A DNA stretch of 64,000 nt from Rhizobium sp. ASV8 (GTDB lineage Bacteria > Pseudomonadota > Alphaproteobacteria > Rhizobiales > Rhizobiaceae): positions 16,838 through 80,837 of the forward strand of contig NZ_JAELUG010000014.1 of NCBI RefSeq assembly GCF_016429255.1, in the 5' to 3' direction. Within the stretch, counting starts at the first letter, position 1; each line of letters starts with the position of its first letter. A model generated the notes under the pieces. The model was not told the origin of the DNA. It saw only the letters and a list, made by a program, of their open reading frames with translations, and did no database searches. Shown here piece after piece: positions 8,140 to 17,906 of the stretch. The position numbers and the translations under genes were made by a program.

Positions 8140-11109
8140 TCAATCGAAATCTTCCTGGCTCGCATTGCCACCGCCGTTGCGGTTGCCGGTGATGATCTCG
8201 CGCTTGCCGACGTGGTTGGCAGGGCCGACCAGACCGTCTTTTTCCATGCGCTCGACGAGCGAGGCGGCGCGGTTGTAGCCGATACCAAGGCGGCGCTGGA
8301 TGTAGGAGGTCGAGCACTTCTTGTCGCGCATGACCACCTTGATCGCCTGCTCGTAGAGATCGTCTCCATCTTCCGAGGCGATCGCGCCCTTGTCGAAGAC
8401 GGCCGTATCTTCCTCTTCGGCTTCCTCATCCTCATCGGCCGTAACCGTATCGAGATATTCCGGACGGCCCTGCAGCTTCAGGTGGGCCACGACCTTTTCG
8501 ACTTCCTCGTCGGAAACGAAGGGTCCGTGAACACGGGAAATGCGGCCGCCGCCGGCCATGTGCAGCATATCGCCCTGGCCGAGCAGCTGCTCGGCGCCCT
8601 GTTCGCCGAGAATGGTGCGGCTGTCGATCTTCGACGTCACCTGGAAAGAGATGCGCGTCGGGAAGTTCGCCTTGATCGTGCCGGTGATGACATCGACAGA
8701 CGGACGCTGCGTCGCCATGATCAGATGGATGCCGGCGGCACGCGCCATCTGAGCCAGACGCTGGATCGCACCTTCGATTTCCTTGCCGGCGACCATCATC
8801 AGGTCGGCCATTTCGTCGACGATGACGACGATATAGGGCATCGGCGTCAGGTCCATTTCCTGGCTTTCTTCAATCGGGGCACCTGTGCCCTTGTCGAAGC
8901 CGGTCTGTACCATGACGTGGATCGTCTCGCCCTTTTCCTTGGCGGAGGCGACGCGGCTGTTGTAGCCGTCGATGTTGCGCACGCCGAGGCGCGACATCTT
9001 CTTGTAGCGATCCTCCATTTCGCGAACCGCCCACTTCAACGCCATGACGGCCTTCTTGGGATCGGTGACGACGGGGGTCAGCAGGTGCGGGATGCCGTCA
9101 TAGACGGAGAGTTCCAGCATCTTCGGATCGACCATGATCAGGCGGCACTGTTCCGGCGTCATGCGGTAGAGCAACGACAGGATCATGGTGTTGATGGCGA
9201 CAGACTTGCCCGAGCCGGTGGTGCCGGCAACGAGCAGATGCGGCATCTTCGCGAGTTCGGCAATGACCGGCTCGCCACCGATCGTCTTGCCGAGGCCGAG
9301 CGCCAACTTGTAGCCGCTCTTCTCGAAGTCGGGCGAATCGATCATCTCGCGGAAGTACACGGTCTCACGATTGACGTTCGGCAGCTCGATACCGATGACA
9401 TTGCGGCCGGGAACCACAGCAACGCGGGCCGACAGCGCCGACATCGAACGGGCGATATCGTCTGCGAGATTGATGACGCGCGAGGATTTGACGCCGGGCG
9501 CCGGCTCGAATTCATAAAGGGTGACGACCGGGCCGGGGCGAACGTGAATGATCTCGCCCTTCACGCCGAAATCTTCAAGCACGCTTTCCAGCAGGCCGGC
9601 ATTCTGCTCCAGGGTTTCCTGCGTCATGATCACGCCGGTGCGGGCCGCCGGCTCCTGCAGCAGTTCGCGCGGCGGCAGCTCGTACTCGCCGTCGGCGCTA
9701 CGGGCGATCGGCCGCCATTCGGGCGGCGTCAGCAATGCGGGCCGGCGCGGCGTGATCCGCGATGGTGGCGCGTCGATCAAACGCTGCGCTGCGGCCTCGA
9801 CGGCCGGGAGTGCCGGTGCGGCCTTGGCAACGGGTTCGACCGGTGCGGATGCAACGACCTTTGTCGGCATCGGGGCCAGGACCATGACCGGGGTCGGACG
9901 GGCTTCCTCTGCTGGAGCAGCCTCTGCACCATAGACGGCAGCCACGAAAGCGGGGGGCACGAATGCGTCCGGCGCGGCAATGACTTGCGGCTCGGCAGGA
10001 GCTGGCGCGGTGGTCTCGGACGTTGCCTCGACGACAGCGGTCTGAACGACGGCATCCCATGCCGCCAATTCGTCCATGGCGGGTGTGCTGACAGGTGCCG
10101 GCGCCAGGACAGAAGCGGCCACGATCGGGGCCACGACTTCCATCACGGCAGGCACTTCGGCGACCGGCTGGACTTCGGCAGCCGTTGCGGGCCGACGGCA
10201 TTCGACAACACGGAATTTCGCGACAATCGATTCGGCTTCGATCTCAAGCTCGGGGATCATCACCGGCTGGGCCGGCGCACCCTTGATGGCGGACACGAAT
10301 TCGCCGTCGAAAGGCATCGCGTCCCAGAAGGCGAAATCGGAAAGATGGGTAAGCCGCGACTCGACCACAGGCGCGACTACAGACTCGGGAACACTTGACT
10401 GAACAGAGGAAGCATCCAGCGCGATCGCCGGAGCCTTCGAAAATGCGGTAGCGATAACGGTCATCTCCAATGCGTCCGGCGAGGTCGCCGGGGATTTCTG
10501 AATTACTGACGGCATGTAGCCTTCGACCGCGAAAGGCATGTCCTCAAGCGGCGGCAAGTGGAATTCGGCAGGCTGGACCGGCGGCGGCGCGATGATGGCC
10601 GGCGCAGCTTCGACAATGGGCTGCTCCATCACCCGCATCGCGACGTGCGTGGGGACCGGCCGCGCGACCTCGACGGGAGGTTCCGCAACAGGTCGGCGGC
10701 TGATGATTTCGTTTTCGCGCGTACGGGTGAACCGGACGTTCGGCCCCATGAGGAACGCGTTCTGCCAGCCTGGCGAAGCAAGATCCTCCGCGGAAATTCC
10801 CTGCGGCAGGACCGGCATCACCGGCGTGCTCTCCGCAGGTGTTGCCTGCAAGGCTTCTACGACCGGTTTCGGGGCTGCGGCAGTCCTCTGCCTTGCCTCT
10901 TCGGCGCGACGCAGTTCCTCGGCCCGGCGCTGCTCCTCGGCCTTGCGCTTGGCTTCGCGGGCATTGCGGATCTTCTCTTCCAGGAAAGCCCGGCGAGCAG
11001 CGATCTGCTCGGCCCGGCGAGCCTCTTCGGCCGCCTGTTCGGCTTCGAGTTCGCCCTCTGGCGGGACGCCTTGAGACGCATTTGAAAGTGTCGTTCGGGA
11101 AAGACGCAT
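8140..11109 (-). CDS. ftsK: FtsK/SpoIIIE-family DNA translocase lacking the membrane domain
   Basis: A 989-residue DNA motor protein of chromosome segregation and division. Residues 20-75 form a charged Glu/Arg/Ala-rich, probably coiled-coil segment; 76-480 is a long Pro/Ala/Val-rich linker; 490-880 is the FtsK motor with Walker A GTTGSGKS (629-636), Walker [12 protein letters not shown] (760-770) and the [20 protein letters not shown] segment (799-818); about 915-975 is the gamma winged helix that reads oriented DNA sites ([20 protein letters not shown]). No hydrophobic stretch long enough to cross the membrane is visible, unlike classic FtsK with four N-terminal helices. It may be the second, soluble FtsK paralogue, or its membrane part could be a separate protein. 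The upstream sequence in this frame shows no ATG-led extension. Confidence 0.9.
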   Translation of the reverse strand: MRLSRTTLSNASQGVPPEGELEAEQAAEEARRAEQIAARRAFLEEKIRNAREAKRKAEEQRRAEELRRAEEARQRTAAAPKPVVEALQATPAESTPVMPVLPQGISAEDLASPGWQNAFLMGPNVRFTRTRENEIISRRPVAEPPVEVARPVPTHVAMRVMEQPIVEAAPAIIAPPPVQPAEFHLPPLEDMPFAVEGYMPSVIQKSPATSPDALEMTVIATAFSKAPAIALDASSVQSSVPESVVAPVVESRLTHLSDFAFWDAMPFDGEFVSAIKGAPAQPVMIPELEIEAESIVAKFRVVECRRPATAAEVQPVAEVPAVMEVVAPIVAASVLAPAPVSTPAMDELAAWDAVVQTAVVEATSETTAPAPAEPQVIAAPDAFVPPAFVAAVYGAEAAPAEEARPTPVMVLAPMPTKVVASAPVEPVAKAAPALPAVEAAAQRLIDAPPSRITPRRPALLTPPEWRPIARSADGEYELPPRELLQEPAARTGVIMTQETLEQNAGLLESVLEDFGVKGEIIHVRPGPVVTLYEFEPAPGVKSSRVINLADDIARSMSALSARVAVVPGRNVIGIELPNVNRETVYFREMIDSPDFEKSGYKLALGLGKTIGGEPVIAELAKMPHLLVAGTTGSGKSVAINTMILSLLYRMTPEQCRLIMVDPKMLELSVYDGIPHLLTPVVTDPKKAVMALKWAVREMEDRYKKMSRLGVRNIDGYNSRVASAKEKGETIHVMVQTGFDKGTGAPIEESQEMDLTPMPYIVVIVDEMADLMMVAGKEIEGAIQRLAQMARAAGIHLIMATQRPSVDVITGTIKANFPTRISFQVTSKIDSRTILGEQGAEQLLGQGDMLHMAGGGRISRVHGPFVSDEEVEKVVAHLKLQGRPEYLDTVTADEDEEAEEEDTAVFDKGAIASEDGDDLYEQAIKVVMRDKKCSTSYIQRRLGIGYNRAASLVERMEKDGLVGPANHVGKREIITGNRNGGGNASQEDFD

Positions 11110-11329
11110 GAGACCTGCAACCCAGTCATTGATATTGCCGATGGCTTCTCAAATCGAATAGGGCAAGGATGGTTAATAAGTTCCTTCCTGACACCCCTGA
11201 AAGCTCTTAATTCCCCCCTCCTGTGCCGCCGAAACAACATCGGAAATCCCCCGCAAACAGGCGCGCGGAAACAGCTTTGCCGTGCAGGAACACAGCAAAG
11301 GGGACGGATGGATTTTTTTGTTTGGCGCG

Positions 11330-13837
11330 TTACCTCGACGACGACAGTTGCGCGATCGAGAGCAGCGTGTCGGCGCTGATGCCAACGCCGGACGAGGAGC
11401 CACCGAGAATCGATAGGGCTGGCGACGTGGAGGACGTCGTATCGTTCTGCATGTCGTACATCGCGGAGAATCGCTGCAGCAGCGAGTTGACCTTGGTCGG
11501 ATCCTGCAGATCGCTGACGTTGATGAAATTGCCCAGCATCTTGGCCTGCGTATCCACATCCATGGACGACATGGCGCTCGGCAGGCTGAAGGTCGTTGTG
11601 ATGACCTCGTAGAGCGCCGCATCCCCCATGATATCGTAGACCGAGTTGATACTCGGGGCCTTGCGCTGGAAATATAGCGCCAACCGCACGCCGGGATTCG
11701 TGTCGCCCTGCTGGTCTTCCAGCGTCTGATGCAGGAAGAGATCGTTGGTCGCCGACAGCGCCCCCTGGTTTTGTGCCGAACCGAGCTTGCTGTCGGTCAG
11801 ATTGCCATCCGTGCCGAAGTTGAACGCTTCGACGATACTCTTGAACTTGGCGCCATCGGAGGTGTTGACGAAGCTCTTCGGATCGGAGGGATCGGAAGCG
11901 AAAGCCTTCTTCAGCGTCGCCGTGTCGACGGTTTTCGGATCGATGCCGTTGGCTGCGAGGACGAAATTGGTGAGCTTGCTGTCGGCCAGCAGATCCGTGA
12001 CGCTCTTTACGTTGGCAATGTTGGTTGCAAAGTAGGTGCCAGCGTCCTTGGCATCGCTGGTGGCCTTGGTCAACAGCGCGCCCGTCAGCCCTGCCGTGCT
12101 GTGGGTGGAGTATTGAGAGATGAAACTGTTGACCTGCGTCGGCGACAGCGACTGAACCGGAGCCTTCAGATTGCCCTTGCTGTCGAAGTTGAAAGCCTCG
12201 GCGAGCGCCGTGAAGCGAGTATCCTTCAGCGAACTGACGTAGCTCTTCGGATCATAGGGATCGCTCTCGAGAATCTGCGTCAGTTGCGACTTCGTCACCT
12301 CGTTCGGGCCGATGCCGTAGGCGCGCAGCGCCATCTGATAGAGTTCTGGCGCGCTGTCGTTGGATGTACTGCCGTCAGCGGTATTGCTCGCGAAGAAGTC
12401 CTTGATGGTCTTCACGTTGCCAAGGCGGTTCTTATAGTTGTTGACAGCGTCCGTCGTCAGGTTCGATTGCGAGGTCTTGTAATTGGTCATGTAGGCCGTC
12501 GAGGCAGCGTTGGTCGCGCTTTGCGACTGCGCTGTCTGGCCTGCAGGGAGCGTTCCGTCCGATTGGAAATTGAAGGCGGCGACGACATTCGTCAGACCGA
12601 AGATCGAAGCGGTCGTCGGATCGGAGAAGGCGTTCTTGAAAACAACCGTGGGCGTGGTCGGATCGACACCATAGGCCGTCTTGATATAGTCGAAGAGACG
12701 CGAATCCGACGTCAGTTGATCGATCGATGTTACCGAGCCGATGTGATCCTTGTAATACTGGTCGTTGTCTGCAGCACCGACACTGGTGACGAACGACGGT
12801 ACGGTGGAATTGTAGGCGCTCATCACATCGGACTGCTGACCCAGCGTCTGCGGCCCTCCGACGTAGTTCGTGGCATAGGCAGCCGTCATGGCATTCACCT
12901 GATCCGACGTTTGCGCCTGCGAACCGGAGGCGACGGTCCCGTCGCTCTGGAAATTGAATTGCGCCATGACGCTCGTCAGCCCGTTCGACGTCGCGACGCC
13001 GGCATCCTCGGCCGAAGCATTGAACTGGTCGGCGGTGATATAGGCCGGAATGTTGAGAGCAGTCTTGACGTACTGGAAAAGCCGCGGGTTGGAGGTCAGT
13101 TGATCGACCGAGGTGATATTGCCGATATTCGCCTGGTAGTAGGCCGTGTCGCTGTCAGGCGTCGAAGCCTTCACCGTACCGTCGGCGTTGAAATTGAATG
13201 CGGCCGCAAGAGCCTTGTCGGCCGTGCCGCCGTTCTGGTTCAGATAGCTGTTGGGATCGTTTGGATCGCTCGTCAGCATCTGCTTCAAGCTATCGTTCGA
13301 GGTATAGGTCGGATCGAGGCCATAGGCCTGCAGCACGTAGTTTCGCAGGCGCGTATTGCCAAGAAGGTCATCGACCGTCTTAACCGAGCCGATATTCTGA
13401 CTGTAATAGCTCGTTTCGGTAGCCGCGGACGTCTCTTCATTCGTAAACGATTGCTGATAAAGGCCGATGAGATCGTCTTCCTGTGCGCTCGTTTGCGCCG
13501 AATTCGTGCTGCCCGTGCCGAAATTGAACGCCGCGGCAAAGGCCTTGTATCGCGGATCGTTCAGCTGGTTCGCAAAACTGCTGGAATCGCTCAGGTTGCT
13601 CGTCAGCACCTGTTTCATAAAGGCCTTGGCATAGGTCATGTCGGAGAGCCCGTAGGCTTCCATGGCATAACTGTATAGCTGATAGTCATTCACGAAGTCG
13701 TCGACGTTGGTTACTTTGCCGATATTGGCATTGTAATAGTCGATCTGACGCTTGCTTTGCGCCTGCGACGCCACCTGGTTGAGCGAGGTGGCCATATCTC
13801 TGGTTGCGATCGTATAACCAAGATAGGTGGAAATCAT
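11330..13837 (-). CDS. Large DUF1217 repeat protein
   Basis: An 835-residue Ser/Thr/Asn/Asp-rich protein without signal peptide or membrane segment. I count six units of about 65-85 residues at 32-106, 143-216, 232-296, 360-424, 467-551 and 601-674, and a diverged seventh at 720-794. Each unit opens with NIG-x-V/I-x-S/T-V/I-x-D, has an AYG-like turn and a DP-x-DP-x-S segment, and most end in AAFNF or a close variant (EAFNF, AQFNF). DUF1217 proteins occur in rhizobial flagellar clusters, so a secreted or flagellum-linked role is possible, but no flagellar gene is in this window. The N-terminus (MISTYLGYTIATRDM) and C-terminus (ADTLLSIAQLSS) are amphipathic, reminiscent of flagellar axial proteins. 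Start ATG 13835-13837 follows a weak GGGA. Confidence 0.75.
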   Translation of the reverse strand: MISTYLGYTIATRDMATSLNQVASQAQSKRQIDYYNANIGKVTNVDDFVNDYQLYSYAMEAYGLSDMTYAKAFMKQVLTSNLSDSSSFANQLNDPRYKAFAAAFNFGTGSTNSAQTSAQEDDLIGLYQQSFTNEETSAATETSYYSQNIGSVKTVDDLLGNTRLRNYVLQAYGLDPTYTSNDSLKQMLTSDPNDPNSYLNQNGGTADKALAAAFNFNADGTVKASTPDSDTAYYQANIGNITSVDQLTSNPRLFQYVKTALNIPAYITADQFNASAEDAGVATSNGLTSVMAQFNFQSDGTVASGSQAQTSDQVNAMTAAYATNYVGGPQTLGQQSDVMSAYNSTVPSFVTSVGAADNDQYYKDHIGSVTSIDQLTSDSRLFDYIKTAYGVDPTTPTVVFKNAFSDPTTASIFGLTNVVAAFNFQSDGTLPAGQTAQSQSATNAASTAYMTNYKTSQSNLTTDAVNNYKNRLGNVKTIKDFFASNTADGSTSNDSAPELYQMALRAYGIGPNEVTKSQLTQILESDPYDPKSYVSSLKDTRFTALAEAFNFDSKGNLKAPVQSLSPTQVNSFISQYSTHSTAGLTGALLTKATSDAKDAGTYFATNIANVKSVTDLLADSKLTNFVLAANGIDPKTVDTATLKKAFASDPSDPKSFVNTSDGAKFKSIVEAFNFGTDGNLTDSKLGSAQNQGALSATNDLFLHQTLEDQQGDTNPGVRLALYFQRKAPSINSVYDIMGDAALYEVITTTFSLPSAMSSMDVDTQAKMLGNFINVSDLQDPTKVNSLLQRFSAMYDMQNDTTSSTSPALSILGGSSSGVGISADTLLSIAQLSSSR

Positions 13838-14153
13838 CAGCAGAATCCCAATAGATCTTCAATATAGTCGGCGAATCCATCTACGATTATTACATGCAAA
13901 CCTTACCCGAGACTTACACGTACTCGTCTTATACGTGTACTATATTGAGGCGGCGGCCCTGCCGTGTATTCACCTTATGGAAACCCTGATGCATTCGACT
14001 TTGCTAACCATTTGAGGACGCAAAGTTTTCTTAACCTCGATTTTTAAGCTGTCTGGAAGGGACGCCGCCTAATCTGCCCAACAACGAGAGGACAAAAGTT
14101 CTCCGAGAGAAGACCGGAAACCGGCTCTCAGGTAAAGCAAGGGTAGAGAATCG
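13838..14153. promoter_or_regulatory. Divergent intergenic region with inverted repeat TACACGT
   Basis: This 316-bp, comparatively AT-rich stretch separates the divergent DUF1217 and DUF6101 genes and must hold both promoters. It contains a perfect 7-bp inverted repeat TACACGT (13915-13921) and ACGTGTA (13933-13939) with an 11-bp spacer. No gene is evident in it. AAGCAAGGGTAGAG precedes the DUF6101 start. Confidence 0.35.
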
Positions 14154-14720
14154 ATGACAAATACCGTCCTGAAGCCCGATTGGGCTGGAACCACACTGCG
14201 ACTTGATCCGACGCGCTTTCCGCAACAGGTCAGCTACGCCATGAATGGTGCCGAGGGTGACGTCACCATCACGATCGACGAGCGCGGCGCGGTGCTGCGC
14301 AAGGTCCTGCCGTCAAGCGGACTGCCGCTGTCCGTCGCTCTGCCAAAGCGCGCTTTCATGGGTGTTGCAGCCCGCGCCATCGACCATGGCGACGGCGAAG
14401 TCACCGTCACGCTGGAACTGCATCACTCCGATCCGGACCTCTGCATCCCCCTCCTCGTCGCTCACGACTTGAGCGACATCGCCGCCGACTGGCGCTCCTG
14501 GTCGGAAGCCTTCCGTATTCCGATGCTGATGATCGAAGCCGACGGGGTTGCTCGCCCGCTGGAAGAACATCTCGGCGGCGTCCGTTCACAGGACAGCCAG
14601 CCGCGTCGCCGCCACGCCTACTTTGCCGACCGCCGCCCGCGCTTCCTGGTGCGCCGCTCCACCGGCAAGCTCGGCATCAAGATGAAGATCGAAGGCCGCG
14701 AGATCATCGCAAGGCGCTGA
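14154..14720 (+). CDS. DUF6101-like conserved hypothetical protein
   Basis: A 188-residue soluble protein. It begins MTNTVLKPDWAGTTLRLDPT and has an acidic central region around WRSWSEAFRIPMLMIEADG. The C-terminal quarter is strongly basic (PRRRHAYFADRRPRFLVRRS ... KLGIKMKIEGREIIARR), suggesting nucleic-acid or membrane-phospholipid contact. No catalytic motif recognised; the DUF6101 name is from memory of alphaproteobacterial proteins of this type. It is monocistronic and ends at a strong GC-rich hairpin at 14755-14785. Confidence 0.6.
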   Translation: MTNTVLKPDWAGTTLRLDPTRFPQQVSYAMNGAEGDVTITIDERGAVLRKVLPSSGLPLSVALPKRAFMGVAARAIDHGDGEVTVTLELHHSDPDLCIPLLVAHDLSDIAADWRSWSEAFRIPMLMIEADGVARPLEEHLGGVRSQDSQPRRRHAYFADRRPRFLVRRSTGKLGIKMKIEGREIIARR

Positions 14721-14754
14721 GCCCGGCAAAGACAATTCCCGATACGATCGGAGA

Positions 14755-14785
14755 GCGGCCGCGAGAGATTTACTCCCGCGGCCGC
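14755..14785. terminator. GC-rich hairpin between convergent genes
   Basis: Perfect 9-bp arms GCGGCCGCG (14755-14763) and CGCGGCCGC (14777-14785) with a 13-bp loop, between the convergent DUF6101 and GNAT genes (minus stop at 14791). No T-run is present on either side, so termination strength is uncertain. Confidence 0.5.
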
Positions 14786-14790
14786 AATCA

Positions 14791-15246
14791 TTATGGCTCC
14801 AACGATCGCTCCATGACGATCGTGCGCTCTTCCCAGTAGTAACGATCTTCCACGACCTCGAAACCGAGCCTGGCGTAGAAACCTTGCGCGGTGACCGATG
14901 ATGGTACGCTTAGGGTCTTGATGCCTTGCGCTTGCGCTGCGCCGATGAGCGCGGCCATGAGCCTGGAGCCGATGCCCAGCTTCTGCGCCGAAGGCGATAC
15001 GAATACGCTGCGGACGACGGCTCCGTCGAGGCTGCCGGTGCCTAACACGGCTCCGCCTTCAGCCGCGACGAAGACCATTCGAGAGCGCAGGAGGCTGCGC
15101 ACGGCAGCGGGGCTGAAGTTTTCGACGACGCGATCGATAATCGCGGGGGAGTAATCCCTGGCATTGGTCTGGCGCAGCGCGTCGACGATCACCAGGCTGA
15201 TTGCTTCTGCATCCCCCTCCCGTGCCAGGCGAATTTCACAGGCCAC
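14791..15246 (-). CDS. GNAT-family N-acetyltransferase
   Basis: A 151-residue Gcn5-related acetyltransferase. The acetyl-CoA pyrophosphate loop is in VSPSAQKLGIGSRLMAALIG (Q/R-x-x-G-x-G/A form), and the C-terminal GFYARLGFEVVEDRYYWEER strand pattern is typical. Substrate unknown. The start is GTG 15244-15246 with GAGG 8 bases upstream. It lies 22 bases downstream of ubiA on the same strand, so it is probably the last gene of a ubiA transcript. Confidence 0.8.
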   Translation of the reverse strand: MACEIRLAREGDAEAISLVIVDALRQTNARDYSPAIIDRVVENFSPAAVRSLLRSRMVFVAAEGGAVLGTGSLDGAVVRSVFVSPSAQKLGIGSRLMAALIGAAQAQGIKTLSVPSSVTAQGFYARLGFEVVEDRYYWEERTIVMERSLEP

Positions 15247-15268
15247 CGCAAAACCTCACCAGCGGTTG

Positions 15269-16231
15269 TTAAGGAACGAGGAACAGAAACGACAGAAAGA
15301 GCCCGGCAAAGATGATCAGACCGACCCGGTTGTTGGATTTGAACAGGGCAAGGCATTGCTCCCCGTCGTTGATGTCGAGCACGGCGATCTGATAGGCGAA
15401 CATGCCGCCAGCAATGATCAGGCCAATGTAGGACAGGCCGCCCGCTCCGGCCAGGGCAAAGGCAACCAGCATCAAAAGCAGCGTCGCGCCGTAGAGGCCG
15501 ACCAGCCAGAGGCGCGTCTGGTCGCCGAACAACCGCGCGGTCGAACGTACGCCGATCAGCTCGTCGTCCTCCTTGTCCTGATGCGCATAGATCGTGTCGT
15601 ATCCGATCGTCCAGAGGATCGCGGCCAGGTAGAGAACGATCGCCGCAAAGGACAGGTTACCGAAAAGACCGGCCCATCCCATCAGGGCGCCCCAGGAAAA
15701 AGCGAGCCCGAGGAAGAATTGCGGCCAGTCGGTGAAGCGCTTGGCGAAAGGATAGAGCGCGACGATACCGAGCGACAGCACGCCGAGGATGACGGTAAAC
15801 CAGTTGAACTGCAGCACAACCAGCAGGCCGACGAGAGCCTGAAGCGCGATGAAGACCTTGGCTTGAAGGCGCGTCACGCGGCCCGATGGCAGCGGGCGCG
15901 ACCGGGTGCGCGCCACAGACATGTCGATCTCGTGGTCGACCAGATCATTATAGGTGCAGCCGGCGCCCCGCATGGCGACCGCGCCGATGAAATAAAGCGC
16001 GAGGTGATAGATCACGACCAGGCCCGGCGAACCCCGTCCCATCGAAATCGAGGCATTGGCGGCGAGCGCCACCGACCAGAAACACGGCCACATCAGGAGC
16101 TGCCAGCCGATCGGCCTGTCCCAGCGCGCCAGCTGCGCATAGGGCCAGAGCCACGGGGGCAGCACTCGATACACCCAGTTTCCGGATGGCGCGTCAGCGA
16201 CGCGCCCGTTGATGTCGCCTGTCTTTTGCAT
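15269..16231 (-). CDS. ubiA: 4-hydroxybenzoate polyprenyltransferase
   Basis: A 320-residue integral-membrane prenyltransferase that attaches the polyprenyl tail to 4-hydroxybenzoate in ubiquinone synthesis. The first Asp-rich motif is in AGCTYNDLVDHEIDMSVART, the second in YDTIYAHQDKEDDELIG, both needed for Mg-diphosphate binding. About eight or nine hydrophobic helices are visible, for example VIYHLALYFIGAVAM and VLYLAAILWTIGY. Length matches UbiA. In the same window, ispB makes the polyprenyl diphosphate substrate. The ATG at 16229-16231 is the first in frame. Confidence 0.93.
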   Translation of the reverse strand: MQKTGDINGRVADAPSGNWVYRVLPPWLWPYAQLARWDRPIGWQLLMWPCFWSVALAANASISMGRGSPGLVVIYHLALYFIGAVAMRGAGCTYNDLVDHEIDMSVARTRSRPLPSGRVTRLQAKVFIALQALVGLLVVLQFNWFTVILGVLSLGIVALYPFAKRFTDWPQFFLGLAFSWGALMGWAGLFGNLSFAAIVLYLAAILWTIGYDTIYAHQDKEDDELIGVRSTARLFGDQTRLWLVGLYGATLLLMLVAFALAGAGGLSYIGLIIAGGMFAYQIAVLDINDGEQCLALFKSNNRVGLIIFAGLFLSFLFLVP

Positions 16232-16298
16232 GAGCGAGTAGTAGTGATATCAGGCGTTCAAGGTCAAGCGGCGACGGGGCCGCAGCCCCGCTCATTCG

Positions 16299-17105
16299 TC
16301 AGTTGGCCGTGAAGTTGAACTTGTAGCTGGCCGACATGCCAATGAGGAGCTGGTTGCGGTCGCCGCGCTCGCGCACGAGGCTGCTGTCGGCGGCAGGACC
16401 AGTCAGGCGCGTATATTCGAGGAATGTGCTGGTGGTCCAGTTCTCCGATGCCTTCCAGGTCAATGCACCGCCAACACCAACGGATTTGATGCCGCCTCCC
16501 GGATTATAGGGGCTAAGGCCCGATGCCGCCGACTCCCGGGCATTGACGCCATAATAGGTGTTGAAATAGTCGCTCGAGGCGACAGTCATACGGGGGCCGC
16601 CGGACAGGCGTAGTTCCGGGGTGATGTCGGTGAAGGCATCGACGGCGGCATCGGCGACGAGGCCGCTATGGGCACGGATGCCCTGGCGCACTTCGACACG
16701 CGCGCGCAGCCAATCGGTCGGATAGACCTCGGCGAAACCGCCGGCCTCCAGGCCCCATTTCACCTTTTTAAGCCCTTTGAGTTCACTGCCGTCGCTGGTG
16801 TCGCGGCTGCGCACGAACTTGCCGACGATACCGACCCGAAAGGCATCACTCTCGATGAGAGCGAAGGACGGATTGTCGTTACGCGAGGAGAAACGCGGGC
16901 CTGGCCCCTGCCTGCCGACCGACACCAGCGGCTGCCATTGCAGCCTGTTGTGCTTGCCGCCTTCGAATTTGGGCGCAGAGAAACCGGCCGCGCCGACGCT
17001 TAGATACCAATTGCCCGACCAGAAATGCTGGCCGTCTGCGGCGGCCGCAGAAGCAGAAGCGACGAGCAAACCGAAACTGATGAAAAGACGCGATCTCGCG
17101 AACAT
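16299..17105 (-). CDS. MipA/OmpV family outer-membrane protein
   Basis: A 268-residue exported beta-barrel protein. The start MFARSRLFISFGLL gives a signal peptide ending at ASAAAADGQ; the ATG at 17103-17105 has an upstream GGGGG-containing site, so I reject a longer form adding MYGLLYCVSGGCI. The barrel has alternating strands with Gly and aromatic residues (GNWYLSVGAAGFSAPKFEGG; PLVSVGRQGPG) and ends in an aromatic strand (LIGMSASYKFNF). Members include MltA-interacting MipA and OmpV; a specific partner is not shown. It is convergent with no gene and separated by 67 bp from ubiA upstream of it on the map. Confidence 0.8.
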   Translation of the reverse strand: MFARSRLFISFGLLVASASAAAADGQHFWSGNWYLSVGAAGFSAPKFEGGKHNRLQWQPLVSVGRQGPGPRFSSRNDNPSFALIESDAFRVGIVGKFVRSRDTSDGSELKGLKKVKWGLEAGGFAEVYPTDWLRARVEVRQGIRAHSGLVADAAVDAFTDITPELRLSGGPRMTVASSDYFNTYYGVNARESAASGLSPYNPGGGIKSVGVGGALTWKASENWTTSTFLEYTRLTGPAADSSLVRERGDRNQLLIGMSASYKFNFTAN

Positions 17106-17374
17106 GATGCAACCCCCTGATACGCAATACAAAAGGCCATACACGCGGCCCTAGAGTTGCCCCAAACTATTCGGATCGCGTTACCGCTCTCTTAACCACA
17201 ACGAACTGTTACCGACGGCAGCGAATTTAAGTGGAAAACCGGCCCAGCCGTTGCTTTGCGCCGACGTGCCGCGGTGATTTAAATCCGAAATGGATTATTC
17301 AATCACAGGTACTGATCGGATGGTGCGGGCAATATCTGATCAATCGAAGCCCCATAGTCTGCAGAGAGAAACAC

Positions 17375-17809
17375 ATGAAGACCACATCCCTGATTTCCCT
17401 GGGCTTATTTCTCGGCATCGGCGTGGCACTCTCAAGCTGTGTCGGCACTCCGATCAGCGGCGCCAAGCAAAGCCAGTTTTCCGTCAGGGCCGCATCCGGC
17501 AAGAAGACAAAAATCACCAGCGCTTCTCTTGTAAAGCAGGATTGCACCTTCGCAGGCTTCCCGTATACGGGCGTCGTCAAGGATCCGGCCCATGGCAAGG
17601 TCGAGGTCGAGCATGGCCCGGTGGCCGCGAAATTCCCGAAGGACAGCAACGCCTATCTGTGCAGCGGCAAGACAGTTCAGGGCAACATCATCTACTATAC
17701 GCCAAACGCCGGCTTCACCGGGACGGATCAGTTCACGCTGCGGCTGACGGGATTGCATACCGACGGCACGGTGCAGGACGGAACGTTCAAGGTTCATGTC
17801 GGGCGATAG
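17375..17809 (+). CDS. Small predicted lipoprotein with Ig/cadherin-like C-terminus
   Basis: A 144-residue protein starting MKTTSLISLGLFLGIGVA and continuing to a lipobox LSSC, so Cys24 or nearby should be acylated. The rest is a small beta-rich domain ending GNIIYYTPNAGFTGTDQFTL, the phrase seen in bacterial Ig-like/cadherin-like domains (YTPNAGFTGTDSF type). The ATG at 17375 was chosen because it alone gives a clean lipoprotein signal; a longer frame from 17231 would put 48 unlikely residues before it. Function unknown; single-gene unit ended by the hairpin at 17854-17883. Confidence 0.7.
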   Translation: MKTTSLISLGLFLGIGVALSSCVGTPISGAKQSQFSVRAASGKKTKITSASLVKQDCTFAGFPYTGVVKDPAHGKVEVEHGPVAAKFPKDSNAYLCSGKTVQGNIIYYTPNAGFTGTDQFTLRLTGLHTDGTVQDGTFKVHVGR

Positions 17810-17853
17810 CCCGAAAGTCGGTCAACCCGGCAACGGCAACCCAGAAATGCGAA

Positions 17854-17883
17854 CGCCGGCCCATGGAAATCCAAGGGCCGGCG
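17854..17883. terminator. Hairpin between convergent lipoprotein and cfa genes
   Basis: Perfect 9-bp arms CGCCGGCCC (17854-17862) and GGGCCGGCG (17875-17883) in the 97-bp gap between convergent stops. There is no T-run, so it may act bidirectionally but weakly. Confidence 0.5.
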
Positions 17884-17906
17884 CGATGAAGTGACGATAG
17901 GGAATT

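Noticed and set aside
8212..10398. A 728-codon plus-strand frame across ftsK
   Set aside because: Antisense to a clear ftsK; His/Arg/Gly-rich composition is typical of shadow frames.
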